This document shows positions 1 to 6,654 of a stretch of 10,191 nt of DNA, in pieces (position 1 is the stretch's first letter; every line of letters begins with the position of its first letter). Position numbers and translations under genes: made by a program. The notes below the pieces were generated by a model that saw nothing but the letters and a program-made list of their open reading frames with translations, was not told the origin of the DNA and did not search any database. Source of the stretch: SLQH01 sp964612995 (GTDB lineage: Bacteria; Planctomycetota; UBA11346); the NCBI GenBank assembly GCA_964612995.1, contig CAZTGE010000140.1, positions 1 through 10,191 of the forward strand. The letters are read 5' to 3'.

Positions 1-1
1 C

Positions 2-105
2 CCACGCCTGAATCTGCCTGCAGATTCAGGCGAACCACGACAAAGCCAGAGGGGTGGGTCCTCACGCAGTGAGGACCGTAGGGGCGAAGCCCCCTGAGTA
101 GTTAC
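2..105 (+). repeat. Family A structured repeat, left copy
   Basis: A 104-bp element whose reverse complement recurs at 10032-10135 with 100 of 104 positions identical. It holds three hairpins in a row. Positions 5-32 are a 28-nt palindrome with one central mismatch. Positions 57-65 pair with 69-77 (9 bp, loop GCA). Positions 80-84 pair with 91-95 (AGGGG with CCCCT, loop CGAAGC). A GTAG tetranucleotide lies at 78-81, at the 5' foot of the third hairpin, and another at 98-101. GTAG beside a short hairpin is a known trait of REP sequences mobilised by RAYT transposases, but no RAYT gene is visible here. It may extend left of the window. The repeat is certain; its class is inferred. Confidence 0.9.
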
Positions 106-239
106 GGCGACGCAAAGTCTGCCGACCTGGGGATCGGCGCTCCCGGGGCGAGCTTTGAGTCGCTTTGGTGTGCCCGCGGGGCGCCGCTTGTCCACGATCT
201 CGCGTCGGATACCACTGCTGCGACCGTAAGGGGGAGTGC
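106..239 (+). other. 5' leader of the xylanase gene, no gene seen
   Basis: Stretch between the left repeat and the xylanase start. Two short hairpins sit side by side: 121-125 with 134-138 (GCCGA/TCGGC) and 139-142 with 150-153 (GCTC/GAGC), enclosed by CAAA (113-116) and TTTG (154-157). This could be a weak three-way junction, but such short stems are common by chance in GC-rich DNA. I see no convincing promoter. The reading frame stays open upstream to an ATG at 165, but that extension is rich in Cys, Arg and Gly and would bury the signal peptide. Confidence 0.35.
229..236 (+). promoter_or_regulatory. Ribosome binding site deciding the xylanase start
   Basis: The purine run AGGGGGAG ends 3 nt before the ATG at 240. 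It supports that start over the upstream in-frame ATG at 165. The ATG at 240 also puts a signal peptide at the N-terminus. Confidence 0.55.
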
Positions 240-1586
240 ATGTTTTCGCGTCTGACCGTGTTCGTGTGTTGGTGCGCCATGTCGCCGCTGGCGGCGCAGG
301 ATGATTTCTTCACCGCTGCGGCAGAGCGGATCGAGCAGCACCGCAAGCAGGATGCGGTGGTCCACCTCCGCGCGCGCGACGGCAGCCCGCTGCCTGGAGC
401 GCGGATCCGGGTGGTCCAGCGGGACCATGCCTTTGTCTTCGGCACCCAGGTCAATGCCCGTTTCTGGGAGGAATGCGGCGACGAACATCCCTACCGCCGG
501 GCCATCATCGCAGGCGATTTCAACACCGCGGTGTTGGGCAATGCGCTCAAATGGACCAGCTGGGAACGAATGCAGCGGCGCGAACGCGCGGTGCGGGCCA
601 TCGACTGGTTCGAGCGCCATGGGCTGCGGGTCCGCGGCCATACCATGGTCTGGGGTACCGACAACTGGGGTGTGTCGGGCCCGATGGACATCCGTGCGCT
701 GGTTGAACGCGCGGAGGGCGAGGACGTCGCGGGCTATCGCTGGCGTGGCGAGCCGCAGCCGGCCGTGGTGCGCGCGCGCATCGACGGTCACATCCGCTCA
801 CTCGGTTCCTTCTTCCGCGGTCGGATCCACGACTGGGACGTGCTCAACGAGCCGACCAGCGAGAACTGGTGGACGGTGCTGCTCGATCCCGAGGCCGATC
901 CGCGGCGTTCGCAGCTGATGGTCGACTGGTTCCGCGCCGCGCGCGCGGGGGCCGGGCCGGGCGCGCGTCTGGCGATCAACGATTTCCACATCCTCGTCGG
1001 CGATCATCGCCAGCATCGCGACGATTACGCCGCGGTGATCACCTATCTGCAGGAACACGGCGCGCCGCTCGATGCCATCGGCTTCCAGGGCCACTTCTAT
1101 CACAGTAACCTGCGCCGGAGTCCGGCGCAGCTCTACGCGGTGCTGGAACGTTTCGGCCGCTTCGGTCTGCCCATGTTCGTCAGCGAGTTCGACTGTTCCG
1201 GCAAGGGCTGGGGTGAGAACCGTGACGCGGCCGAGAAGGCCCGGGCGCAGTTCCTGCGCGAGATTCTGATCACCTGCTTCAGCCACCCCCAGGTCGACGG
1301 TTTCGTGATCTGGGGCTACTGGGACGGATCCCACTGGCTCGGCAACGCCCCTTTCTACCGCGCAGACTGGAGCGCCAAGCCGGGACTGGCGGTGTGGCGC
1401 GAGCTGGTGCGCGATCGCTGGTGGACCGAGGTCGCGGGCACCACCGACGCGGAAGGCCGCTTCGCCTTCCGCGGCTTCAAGGGCCGGTACGAGGTGGTGG
1501 TCGTCAACGAGGCGGAGGAGGAGATCCTGGTCGCCCCCGTCCGCCTCGGTGACGCGCCGGCCGTCTTCCATCTCGCCGCACGCTGA
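240..1586 (+). CDS. Secreted endo-1,4-beta-xylanase, GH10 family
   Basis: A 448-residue glycoside hydrolase family 10 enzyme. The family cleaves internal beta-1,4 bonds of xylan with retention of configuration. Residues 1-20 form a short signal peptide ending LAAQ, so it is exported. Residues about 38-75 are a beta-rich segment running into the barrel (AFVFGTQVNARF), usual in bacterial GH10. Barrel signatures follow in order: GNALKW (100-105), RGHTMVWG (132-139), WDVLNEP (199-205) with acid/base Glu204, INDFHI (246-251), IGFQGHF (280-286), SEFD (315-318) with nucleophile Glu316, and WGYWDGSHW (358-366). Both catalytic glutamates are present, so it should be active. Residues about 396-448 form a small transthyretin/Ig-like C-terminal extension (TTDAEGRFAFRGFKGRYEV). 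No CBM or dockerin is seen. It stands alone: no other carbohydrate gene, transporter or regulator is adjacent. Family is near certain; substrate rests on the family. Confidence 0.95.
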   Translation: MFSRLTVFVCWCAMSPLAAQDDFFTAAAERIEQHRKQDAVVHLRARDGSPLPGARIRVVQRDHAFVFGTQVNARFWEECGDEHPYRRAIIAGDFNTAVLGNALKWTSWERMQRRERAVRAIDWFERHGLRVRGHTMVWGTDNWGVSGPMDIRALVERAEGEDVAGYRWRGEPQPAVVRARIDGHIRSLGSFFRGRIHDWDVLNEPTSENWWTVLLDPEADPRRSQLMVDWFRAARAGAGPGARLAINDFHILVGDHRQHRDDYAAVITYLQEHGAPLDAIGFQGHFYHSNLRRSPAQLYAVLERFGRFGLPMFVSEFDCSGKGWGENRDAAEKARAQFLREILITCFSHPQVDGFVIWGYWDGSHWLGNAPFYRADWSAKPGLAVWRELVRDRWWTEVAGTTDAEGRFAFRGFKGRYEVVVVNEAEEEILVAPVRLGDAPAVFHLAAR

Positions 1587-1762
1587 GTGCCCACCCGGCG
1601 TCGCGGCGTCGCGGCGTACAGGCGGTTCCGCTTTCGCCGGTCAATGTATGCGATGAGTGCGCTGACAGGGCACAATCGATGCATGGATGACATGCCGGGC
1701 GCCATCGATCCTGGACCTGTGACCAGTCGGAGCAAGATGCCGCTCCACGGAAGGAGAGAGCG
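1587..1762 (+). other. Intergenic gap, xylanase to serC
   Basis: 176 bp with no gene. CCGGCG just after the xylanase stop can pair with CGCCGG about 35 nt later, but no T-tract follows, so I do not call a terminator. CTGACA near 1660 resembles a -35 box, yet no fitting -10 box stands 16-18 bp downstream. A serC promoter probably lies here, but I cannot place it. Confidence 0.4.
1751..1756 (+). promoter_or_regulatory. Ribosome binding site of serC
   Basis: A full AAGGAG stands 6 nt before the ATG at 1763. This strong site fixes the start and suggests efficient translation. Confidence 0.85.
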
Positions 1763-2842
1763 ATGAGCGAACGCCTCTACAACTTCAGCGCCGGACCCGC
1801 GACCCTCAACCAGGAGGTGCTCGAAGCCTCCGCTGCCGCCCTGCTCGACTACAAGGGGAAGGGTGTGGGCATCGCCGAGGTGTCCCATCGCGGCCCCGAG
1901 TTCAAAGAGGTGATCGCGGAGGCCGAAGAGCGCTGCCGCGCCTTGATGCGGCTGCCAGACGAATATGCGGTGCTCTTTCTCCAGGGCGGGGCGACGCAGC
2001 AGTTCGACCTGATCCCGATGAACTTCCTCAAGACCAAAGCGCAGTACATCGTCTCGGGCCAATGGGCCAAGAAGGCGGCCACGGCCGGGAAGCACCACGG
2101 TGACGCCGCAGTCATCGCCGATTCCTCGAGCGTCAACTTCGCCGCCCTGCCCACAGACTTCACCGCGCCCATCGATCCGCAGGCGGACTTCCTGCATATC
2201 TGCTCGAACAACACCATCTTCGGCACCCGCTTCAGCGACTTTCCGGAGCATCCCTGCCTCATTGCCGACATGTCCTCGGAGATCATGGGCCGGGAGATCG
2301 ACATCGCGCGTTTCGGCATGGTCTACGCCGGCGCGCAGAAGAACCTCGGCCCCTCGGGCGTGGTTCTGGCCATCGTGCGCAAGGATCTGCTGGCCAACAA
2401 TGCGGACGGTCTCTCGCCGATCTTCGACTACGCCGTCCACGCCGAGAAGGGCAGCTGCCTCAACACCCCGCCGACCTTCGGCATCTACGTGTTGCTGGAG
2501 ACCTTCCGCTGGCTGGAGCGGCAGGGGGGCATCGCGGCGATGGAGCAGCGCAACGAGGAGAAGGCGGCCCTGCTCTACGCCGCCATCGACGGCTCCGACG
2601 GGTTCTACAGCGGCACGGTCACCGACATCCCCAACCGCAGCCGGATGAACGTCACCTTCACCCTGCCGTCCGAGGACCTGACCACGGCCTTCCTCAAGCA
2701 GGCTGCTGAGCAGGGGCTGGTCGCCCTCAAGGGCTACCGCACCGTCGGCGGCGTGCGGGCCAGCATCTACAACGCCATGCCCACGGCCGGCGTCGAGAAG
2801 CTGGTCGCGGTGATGCAGGACTTCGCTGCGCGCAACCGCTGA
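1763..2842 (+). CDS. serC: Phosphoserine aminotransferase SerC
   Basis: A 359-residue cytoplasmic PLP enzyme of the class V aminotransferases, of normal family length. It converts 3-phosphohydroxypyruvate and glutamate to O-phosphoserine and 2-oxoglutarate, the second step of serine synthesis. In many bacteria it also acts in the DXP-dependent route to pyridoxal phosphate. Signatures seen: NFSAGPA (7-13), SHRGPEF (41-47) with substrate-binding His42-Arg43, GGATQQF (75-81), Trp101 expected to stack on the cofactor, CSNNTIFGT (147-155) with Thr151, Asp169 expected to contact the pyridine nitrogen, GAQKNLGPSG (190-199) with Lys193 as the PLP Schiff-base lysine, and NTPPTFGIY (234-242). The C-terminal VGGVRASIYNA supplies the substrate arginine (Arg332). 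All key residues are present. serA and serB, its pathway partners, are not beside it here. It converges with the RND gene downstream. Confidence 0.97.
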   Translation: MSERLYNFSAGPATLNQEVLEASAAALLDYKGKGVGIAEVSHRGPEFKEVIAEAEERCRALMRLPDEYAVLFLQGGATQQFDLIPMNFLKTKAQYIVSGQWAKKAATAGKHHGDAAVIADSSSVNFAALPTDFTAPIDPQADFLHICSNNTIFGTRFSDFPEHPCLIADMSSEIMGREIDIARFGMVYAGAQKNLGPSGVVLAIVRKDLLANNADGLSPIFDYAVHAEKGSCLNTPPTFGIYVLLETFRWLERQGGIAAMEQRNEEKAALLYAAIDGSDGFYSGTVTDIPNRSRMNVTFTLPSEDLTTAFLKQAAEQGLVALKGYRTVGGVRASIYNAMPTAGVEKLVAVMQDFAARNR

Positions 2843-2860
2843 CCCAGCGACGGCGCCGGT

Positions 2861-2879
2861 GCTCTGCCTCCAGCAGAGC
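2861..2879. repeat. Hairpin 1 after serC
   Basis: GCTCTGC (2861-2867) pairs with GCAGAGC (2873-2879): a perfect 7-bp stem with a CTCCA loop, starting 18 nt after the serC stop. It abuts the next hairpin with no gap. Confidence 0.65.
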
Positions 2880-2914
2880 GGACCATAGCGCGGACGGCGC
2901 CCGCGCTATGGTCC
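2880..2914. repeat. Hairpin 2 after serC, carrying a family B repeat
   Basis: A perfect 13-bp stem (GGACCATAGCGCG at 2880-2892 with CGCGCTATGGTCC at 2902-2914) and a 9-nt loop. Its 3' half contains a 19-nt segment, 2890-2908, that recurs at 10004-10022 with one difference (GCGGRCGGCGCCCGCGCTA) and, inverted, at 9969-9985. It is therefore a member of a small dispersed repeat family. No T-tract follows. Confidence 0.8.
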
Positions 2915-2939
2915 GGGAATACGGAGACAGACCACCAGG

Positions 2940-2980
2940 GCCCACGAGCGTGCCGCCCGACGGAGCGCACGCCCGTGGGC
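2940..2980. repeat. Hairpin 3 in the serC/RND gap
   Basis: A 14-bp stem, 2940-2953 with 2967-2980, with a single A-C mismatch at 2947/2973 and a 13-nt loop. On the minus strand it lies about 85 nt past the RND stop, so it could shape that mRNA's 3' end. No T-tract adjoins it. Confidence 0.65.
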
Positions 2981-3065
2981 TATGGCGCTCTGATGGCCAG
3001 GCGTCGGCCGCGCTGTCTCCAGGCCCGAACGTCGCCACCGAAGTGTGCAGCAATCAAGGTGGCCA

Positions 3066-6000
3066 TCACCCCCCCGGAGGGTTGACCGGCGGCATGCGTT
3101 TGGTTTTGGCGTTCTCGCGCTCGCGTTGGCGCTGGATCCAGCGTGCCTTGATCGTGCGTCGGCTGGGATGGGTGCCGATGAGCGCGAGCAGCGGCAGTGC
3201 GATCAGGCCGATGATCAGGCACGCGGCCACCCCGACCACGGCGGTGCGGCCGACGCCCTGGATGCCGCGGTAGGCGTTGAGCATCAGGCTGCCGAAGCCG
3301 ACGATGGTCGTCAGCGAGGTCATCAGGATCGGATGGCCGACTTCGGTCACGGTACGGATGACGCCCGAGGGCGAGCGCTCGTGATGACGCATGGCGCTGC
3401 AGAAGTGGATGCCGTTGTCGATGCCGATCCCGATGATCAGCGGCAGCACCGCGATATTCATCATGTCCCAGCTGTGGCCGAGCACCTGCAGCACGACCAT
3501 CGCCGCCGTGAGTCCGGCCAGCAGGCTGAGCACCGAGCGCGCGGCGTCGCGGATCGACTGGGTCATCATCAACAGGACCGCGCCGGTGACGATGATCGCC
3601 AGCCCGGTGAGCCGGCGCAGGTCGCGGATCAGACTGTCCTGCATGTAGTGTACGATGCTCGGGAAACCGGCCGAGCCGACCGTCGCGCCCTGCGGGGTGG
3701 TGAAGCTGCTGTCGCCCTGGCCGTCGTAGCCGCCGAGCTGCAGCGCCTCGAAGACCTCGGGTTGGGCATAGCGGATGCGGTAGGAGCGGAAGGCCAGCGG
3801 GTAGCGCAGCAGGATGAGTCTCTCGCCACGGTCGATCACGGTGGCCGCGAGTGGAGCCAGCGGGGTCTCGAACAGCTCGCTGGGCAGGAAGGGCTGGCGC
3901 TCGCGCACACGCTGCGCCATGTCGCGGATATCATCGATGAATGGGCGGAACAGCTCGCGGGTGGCGGGGTTCTGCTCGGCGTAGACCCGTTCGATGCCGG
4001 CCCAGTCGAAGGCTCGCGGCAGCTTCGACGGGTCGTCCGGCGCCCGGCGTTCGAGCGCCAGCAGGTCGGCCTCCCGCGTCTGCAGCGCGTCGGCGGCGGT
4101 GGTGGCGGCAGCCGGCGCGAGCAGGGCCGGTCCGATCAGGCCGGCGGGGCGCAGGGCGTCGGCGATCGTCCGCGCCGGCGCCTGGCCGCTGCGGCGCAGG
4201 AACAGCAGCAGGCGCTGGTCCTCGCGGTCGAGCGCCATGCGCTGCAGGACGGCCAGCTGGCGGCTGGGCGCGGGCAGCTGGGCCAGGGCGCTGTGCCCGG
4301 CCAGGACGAAGGGGCGCAGCGAGATGCGGGTGCCGGTCGTGAGCGTGGTCTGGGGCATGTCCTCCCCACGTCGCGGCAGCAGGCCGGTCATGCCGTCGGG
4401 CACGCGCTTGCGGAACAGCAGCGATCCGACCGGGGTCTCCACCTCCATCCGGCCGAGGATCCGCACCGGGGGTCGGGCGCGGCGGTCGTCCTCGCCAGCG
4501 ACGGTCCCGCTCGCGGCGTAGAATGCGCGCAGGCGCGCGCGTTCCTCGGCGATCAGATCGTCGAGTCCGGTGACACGCAGCACCGCCTCCGGATCGCGCA
4601 GGTCGCAATCGGCACTGAGGGTCAACTCGATCGATTCGTCGAGCGCGGCCACCCGCAGCGACATCTCCTTGGCCGCCTCAAGCACCGCAGGCTCGTTGCG
4701 CGCGGTGATCAGCAGGCTGTGCTGGCTGGTGCGCAACTTGGACGCGCTGCCGAGTTCGACCACCTGGGCGAACACCGGATCCTTCACCGGTCGCAGTTTG
4801 TACGGATCGCGTTCGTAGCGCATGATCGGGTCGCGGGTGAAGATGAACACCAGGCAGGCTGCGAGCAGCAGCAGCAGGCCTGTGCTCCACTTGGCCGGGT
4901 GGCGTAGCAGCCGGTCGCCGTAGCCGCGCAGCAGATGCGAGGTGTGCGGTCGGCTCGCGCCCCATAGCGTGAGGAAGGCGGGCACGGTGAGGAAGACCTG
5001 GAGCAGGATCACCAGCAGGCCCAGGCCGCAGACCACGCCGAGCTCGTGCAGCCCGCGGTAGTTGCTGAAGGTGAGCACCAGGAAAGTGCCGATGGTGGTC
5101 ACCGCCCCGGCGACGATGCCCGGACCGGTACGTTCGCAGGCGTGGACCGCCGCCGCCGCCCGACGGGCACGCTCGCCGTCTTGCGGCCCGCAGCGCTCCT
5201 CGTTGAGCGCCCAGCCGAAGGCGTTGTGGATGTGGATGAGGAAATCGACCCCCAGGCCGAGCAGGATCGCGGCGAAGGCGGTGACGATCATGCTCAGCGA
5301 GCCACCCATGGCCACGGCTGCCAGTCCGAGCGAGGCCACCACCGCCGGCGCGAGGCAGGCGAGGATCAGCAGTGCCAGGCGCAGGGTGCGATAGGCGACG
5401 GCGAACAGGAGCAGGATGCCGATGAGGCTGGTCGACAGGGTGGTGACGCCGCTGCTGCGCGCGGTCTGGAAGTCGGCATGGGCGACCATGTAGGTGCCGG
5501 CGGTATGCACCGTGATCGGGCGACCGCGTTCGTCGGTGAGCCCGGCGAAGCGCTGCTTGAGCTTGTGTATCCGGCCGACGATCTCGCGGGTGAAGTCGAT
5601 ATCCTGCGCCGGGCGCACGCATTGGAGGTTGAGCACCAGATGCCGCCCGGAGGGGGTCTCGAGATAGCCACTGCGGTGACGCAGGCCACCCTGGTCGGCG
5701 GTCAGCCGGTCGTGGATCGGGCGATAGAGATGGCTCCACATGCCCAGTGGGTCGTGGCGCCGGATGCGTTCTCCGAGGCGATTGACGTCGAGGTTGTCCG
5801 AGGTGACGCTGGGATTGGCCAGCTTCTTGGCCACCCGACGCGGTTCGAGGAAGCGGGCCATGGTCTCCAGCCCGGCGTCGTCGAGCAGCAACCAGGCGCG
5901 GGCGGCGAGCAGGTCGATCACCGCGCGGCTGGTCTCCGGATCCGGGTGGCCCTGGATCTGGCTGACCATCTGCTCGGCCTCGCCCTCGGGGGTGGTCCAG

Positions 6001-6389
6001 GTCCAGGGCGTGGTGCCGGCTTCCGGATCGCCCATGACCTCGGCCGCGATCTCGTCGACCACCGCACGCATGGCCGCCTTGGTCGCTTCGGCGTCGCGGC
6101 GGGTCTCCTCGCTGGGATCGCTGATCGACTCGATCGGCACCGGTGCGTTCTCCGGCGCCTCGACCATGACGAACAGCAAGTCGCTGGCGCCGAAGGCCTC
6201 GTGGCTGGTGTGGAAGCGCTGGAGCGCCGGGGTGTCGTGCGGCAGCAGCGCGGTGACCCGGGTCTCGATGTGCAGGTCGATCAGGTTGAGTGCCAACAAG
6301 GCGCAGCCGAGCCAGCCGATCGTCAGGGCGAGTCGGGGATGCCGGGCAGACCAGCGCGCGATCGGAGTTCCGGGGCAGAATCTGGGCAC
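3066..6389 (-). CDS. RND/MMPL-family transporter, tandem two-half
   Basis: About 1,107 residues from the GTG at 6389. It has the full RND plan: two six-helix halves, each with a large periplasmic domain between its first and second helix. Helices lie near 18-38, 317-335, 338-361, 365-385, 423-441, 450-475, 502-518, 924-943, 950-970, 978-998, 1021-1040 and 1047-1072. The fourth helix of each half carries the family motif with an acidic residue: LGLGVDF (Asp382) and IGIGIDN (Asp991), expected for proton coupling. Such proteins export lipids or other hydrophobic molecules from the inner membrane; the substrate cannot be told. The second periplasmic domain (about 405 residues) is much longer than the first (about 275). 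The frame is open to an ATG at 6548, which would add 53 residues rich in Arg and Pro, with codon use unlike the rest; neither start has a good ribosome site. It is divergent from the operon at 6655. Confidence 0.9.
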   Translation of the reverse strand: MPRFCPGTPIARWSARHPRLALTIGWLGCALLALNLIDLHIETRVTALLPHDTPALQRFHTSHEAFGASDLLFVMVEAPENAPVPIESISDPSEETRRDAEATKAAMRAVVDEIAAEVMGDPEAGTTPWTWTTPEGEAEQMVSQIQGHPDPETSRAVIDLLAARAWLLLDDAGLETMARFLEPRRVAKKLANPSVTSDNLDVNRLGERIRRHDPLGMWSHLYRPIHDRLTADQGGLRHRSGYLETPSGRHLVLNLQCVRPAQDIDFTREIVGRIHKLKQRFAGLTDERGRPITVHTAGTYMVAHADFQTARSSGVTTLSTSLIGILLLFAVAYRTLRLALLILACLAPAVVASLGLAAVAMGGSLSMIVTAFAAILLGLGVDFLIHIHNAFGWALNEERCGPQDGERARRAAAAVHACERTGPGIVAGAVTTIGTFLVLTFSNYRGLHELGVVCGLGLLVILLQVFLTVPAFLTLWGASRPHTSHLLRGYGDRLLRHPAKWSTGLLLLLAACLVFIFTRDPIMRYERDPYKLRPVKDPVFAQVVELGSASKLRTSQHSLLITARNEPAVLEAAKEMSLRVAALDESIELTLSADCDLRDPEAVLRVTGLDDLIAEERARLRAFYAASGTVAGEDDRRARPPVRILGRMEVETPVGSLLFRKRVPDGMTGLLPRRGEDMPQTTLTTGTRISLRPFVLAGHSALAQLPAPSRQLAVLQRMALDREDQRLLLFLRRSGQAPARTIADALRPAGLIGPALLAPAAATTAADALQTREADLLALERRAPDDPSKLPRAFDWAGIERVYAEQNPATRELFRPFIDDIRDMAQRVRERQPFLPSELFETPLAPLAATVIDRGERLILLRYPLAFRSYRIRYAQPEVFEALQLGGYDGQGDSSFTTPQGATVGSAGFPSIVHYMQDSLIRDLRRLTGLAIIVTGAVLLMMTQSIRDAARSVLSLLAGLTAAMVVLQVLGHSWDMMNIAVLPLIIGIGIDNGIHFCSAMRHHERSPSGVIRTVTEVGHPILMTSLTTIVGFGSLMLNAYRGIQGVGRTAVVGVAACLIIGLIALPLLALIGTHPSRRTIKARWIQRQRERENAKTKRMPPVNPPGG

Positions 6390-6654
6390 GGCAGGGGGGC
6401 AGCATAGAAGCGCCGCGGCACGGTCCAAGCGGTGGCGGGCCGGCCGCGGGTTGCGCGTGCGACGCTCTGACACGTCTGGCGGACCCCGCGCTTGCCCTTT
6501 GCTCCCCGGTGGGCGTCTGACGCACCCGTGGCAGCCCGGGGCGCTCATCGGCTTGCCAGCGTGGGGGGCGGCGTAGGCTCGTCGTTTACCTGTCGTTGCC
6601 GACTGGATTTACATCCCAGCGGCCGCGTGGCCGGCCTCGGGGAGGAGTTTGTCG
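6390..6654. promoter_or_regulatory. Divergent intergenic region, likely two promoters
   Basis: 265 bp (106 bp if the transporter starts at 6548) between genes that point away from each other, so promoters for both should lie here. On the plus strand TTTACC (6585-6590) and TTTACA (6608-6613) are 17 nt apart, a poor sigma-70 match. TTGCCA (6553-6558) and TAGGCT (6574-6579) are another weak pair with short 15-nt spacing. Neither is convincing. No operator-like dyad stands out beyond short GC palindromes. Confidence 0.4.
6639..6647 (+). promoter_or_regulatory. Ribosome binding site deciding the start at 6655
   Basis: GGGGAGGAG ends 7 nt before the ATG at 6655 but only 1 nt before an in-frame TTG at 6649. 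The spacing picks the ATG. Confidence 0.85.

Larger units (their letters stand above)
2843..3065. other. Convergent gap between serC and the RND gene
   Basis: 223 bp between the stop codons of two genes that face each other. It contains no gene but three strong hairpins, listed separately. None is followed by a T-tract on either strand, so they do not meet the usual intrinsic terminator pattern. They could still protect mRNA 3' ends or block read-through between the convergent transcripts. Confidence 0.7.

Noticed and set aside
165..239. Upstream start of the xylanase at 165
   Set aside because: It would add 25 Cys/Arg-rich residues before a clean signal peptide. The purine-rich site before 240 favours the later start.
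1660..1690. Possible serC promoter starting with CTGACA
   Set aside because: No acceptable -10 box at the right distance.
3045..4907. Long plus-strand open frame (620 residues) opposite the transporter gene
   Set aside because: It is rich in Gln, His, Arg, Gly and Ala with no domain or helix pattern, whereas the minus strand gives a complete twelve-helix RND protein. Such frames arise from GC-rich codon use.
4678..6525. Long minus-strand open frame (615 residues) in another frame of the transporter
   Set aside because: Arg/Pro/Ala-rich, without recognisable motifs, and fully overlapping the real gene on the same strand.
6649..6654. TTG start two codons before the exported coiled-coil gene
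   Set aside because: It is only 1 nt from the ribosome site, too close, while the ATG at 6655 has ideal spacing.
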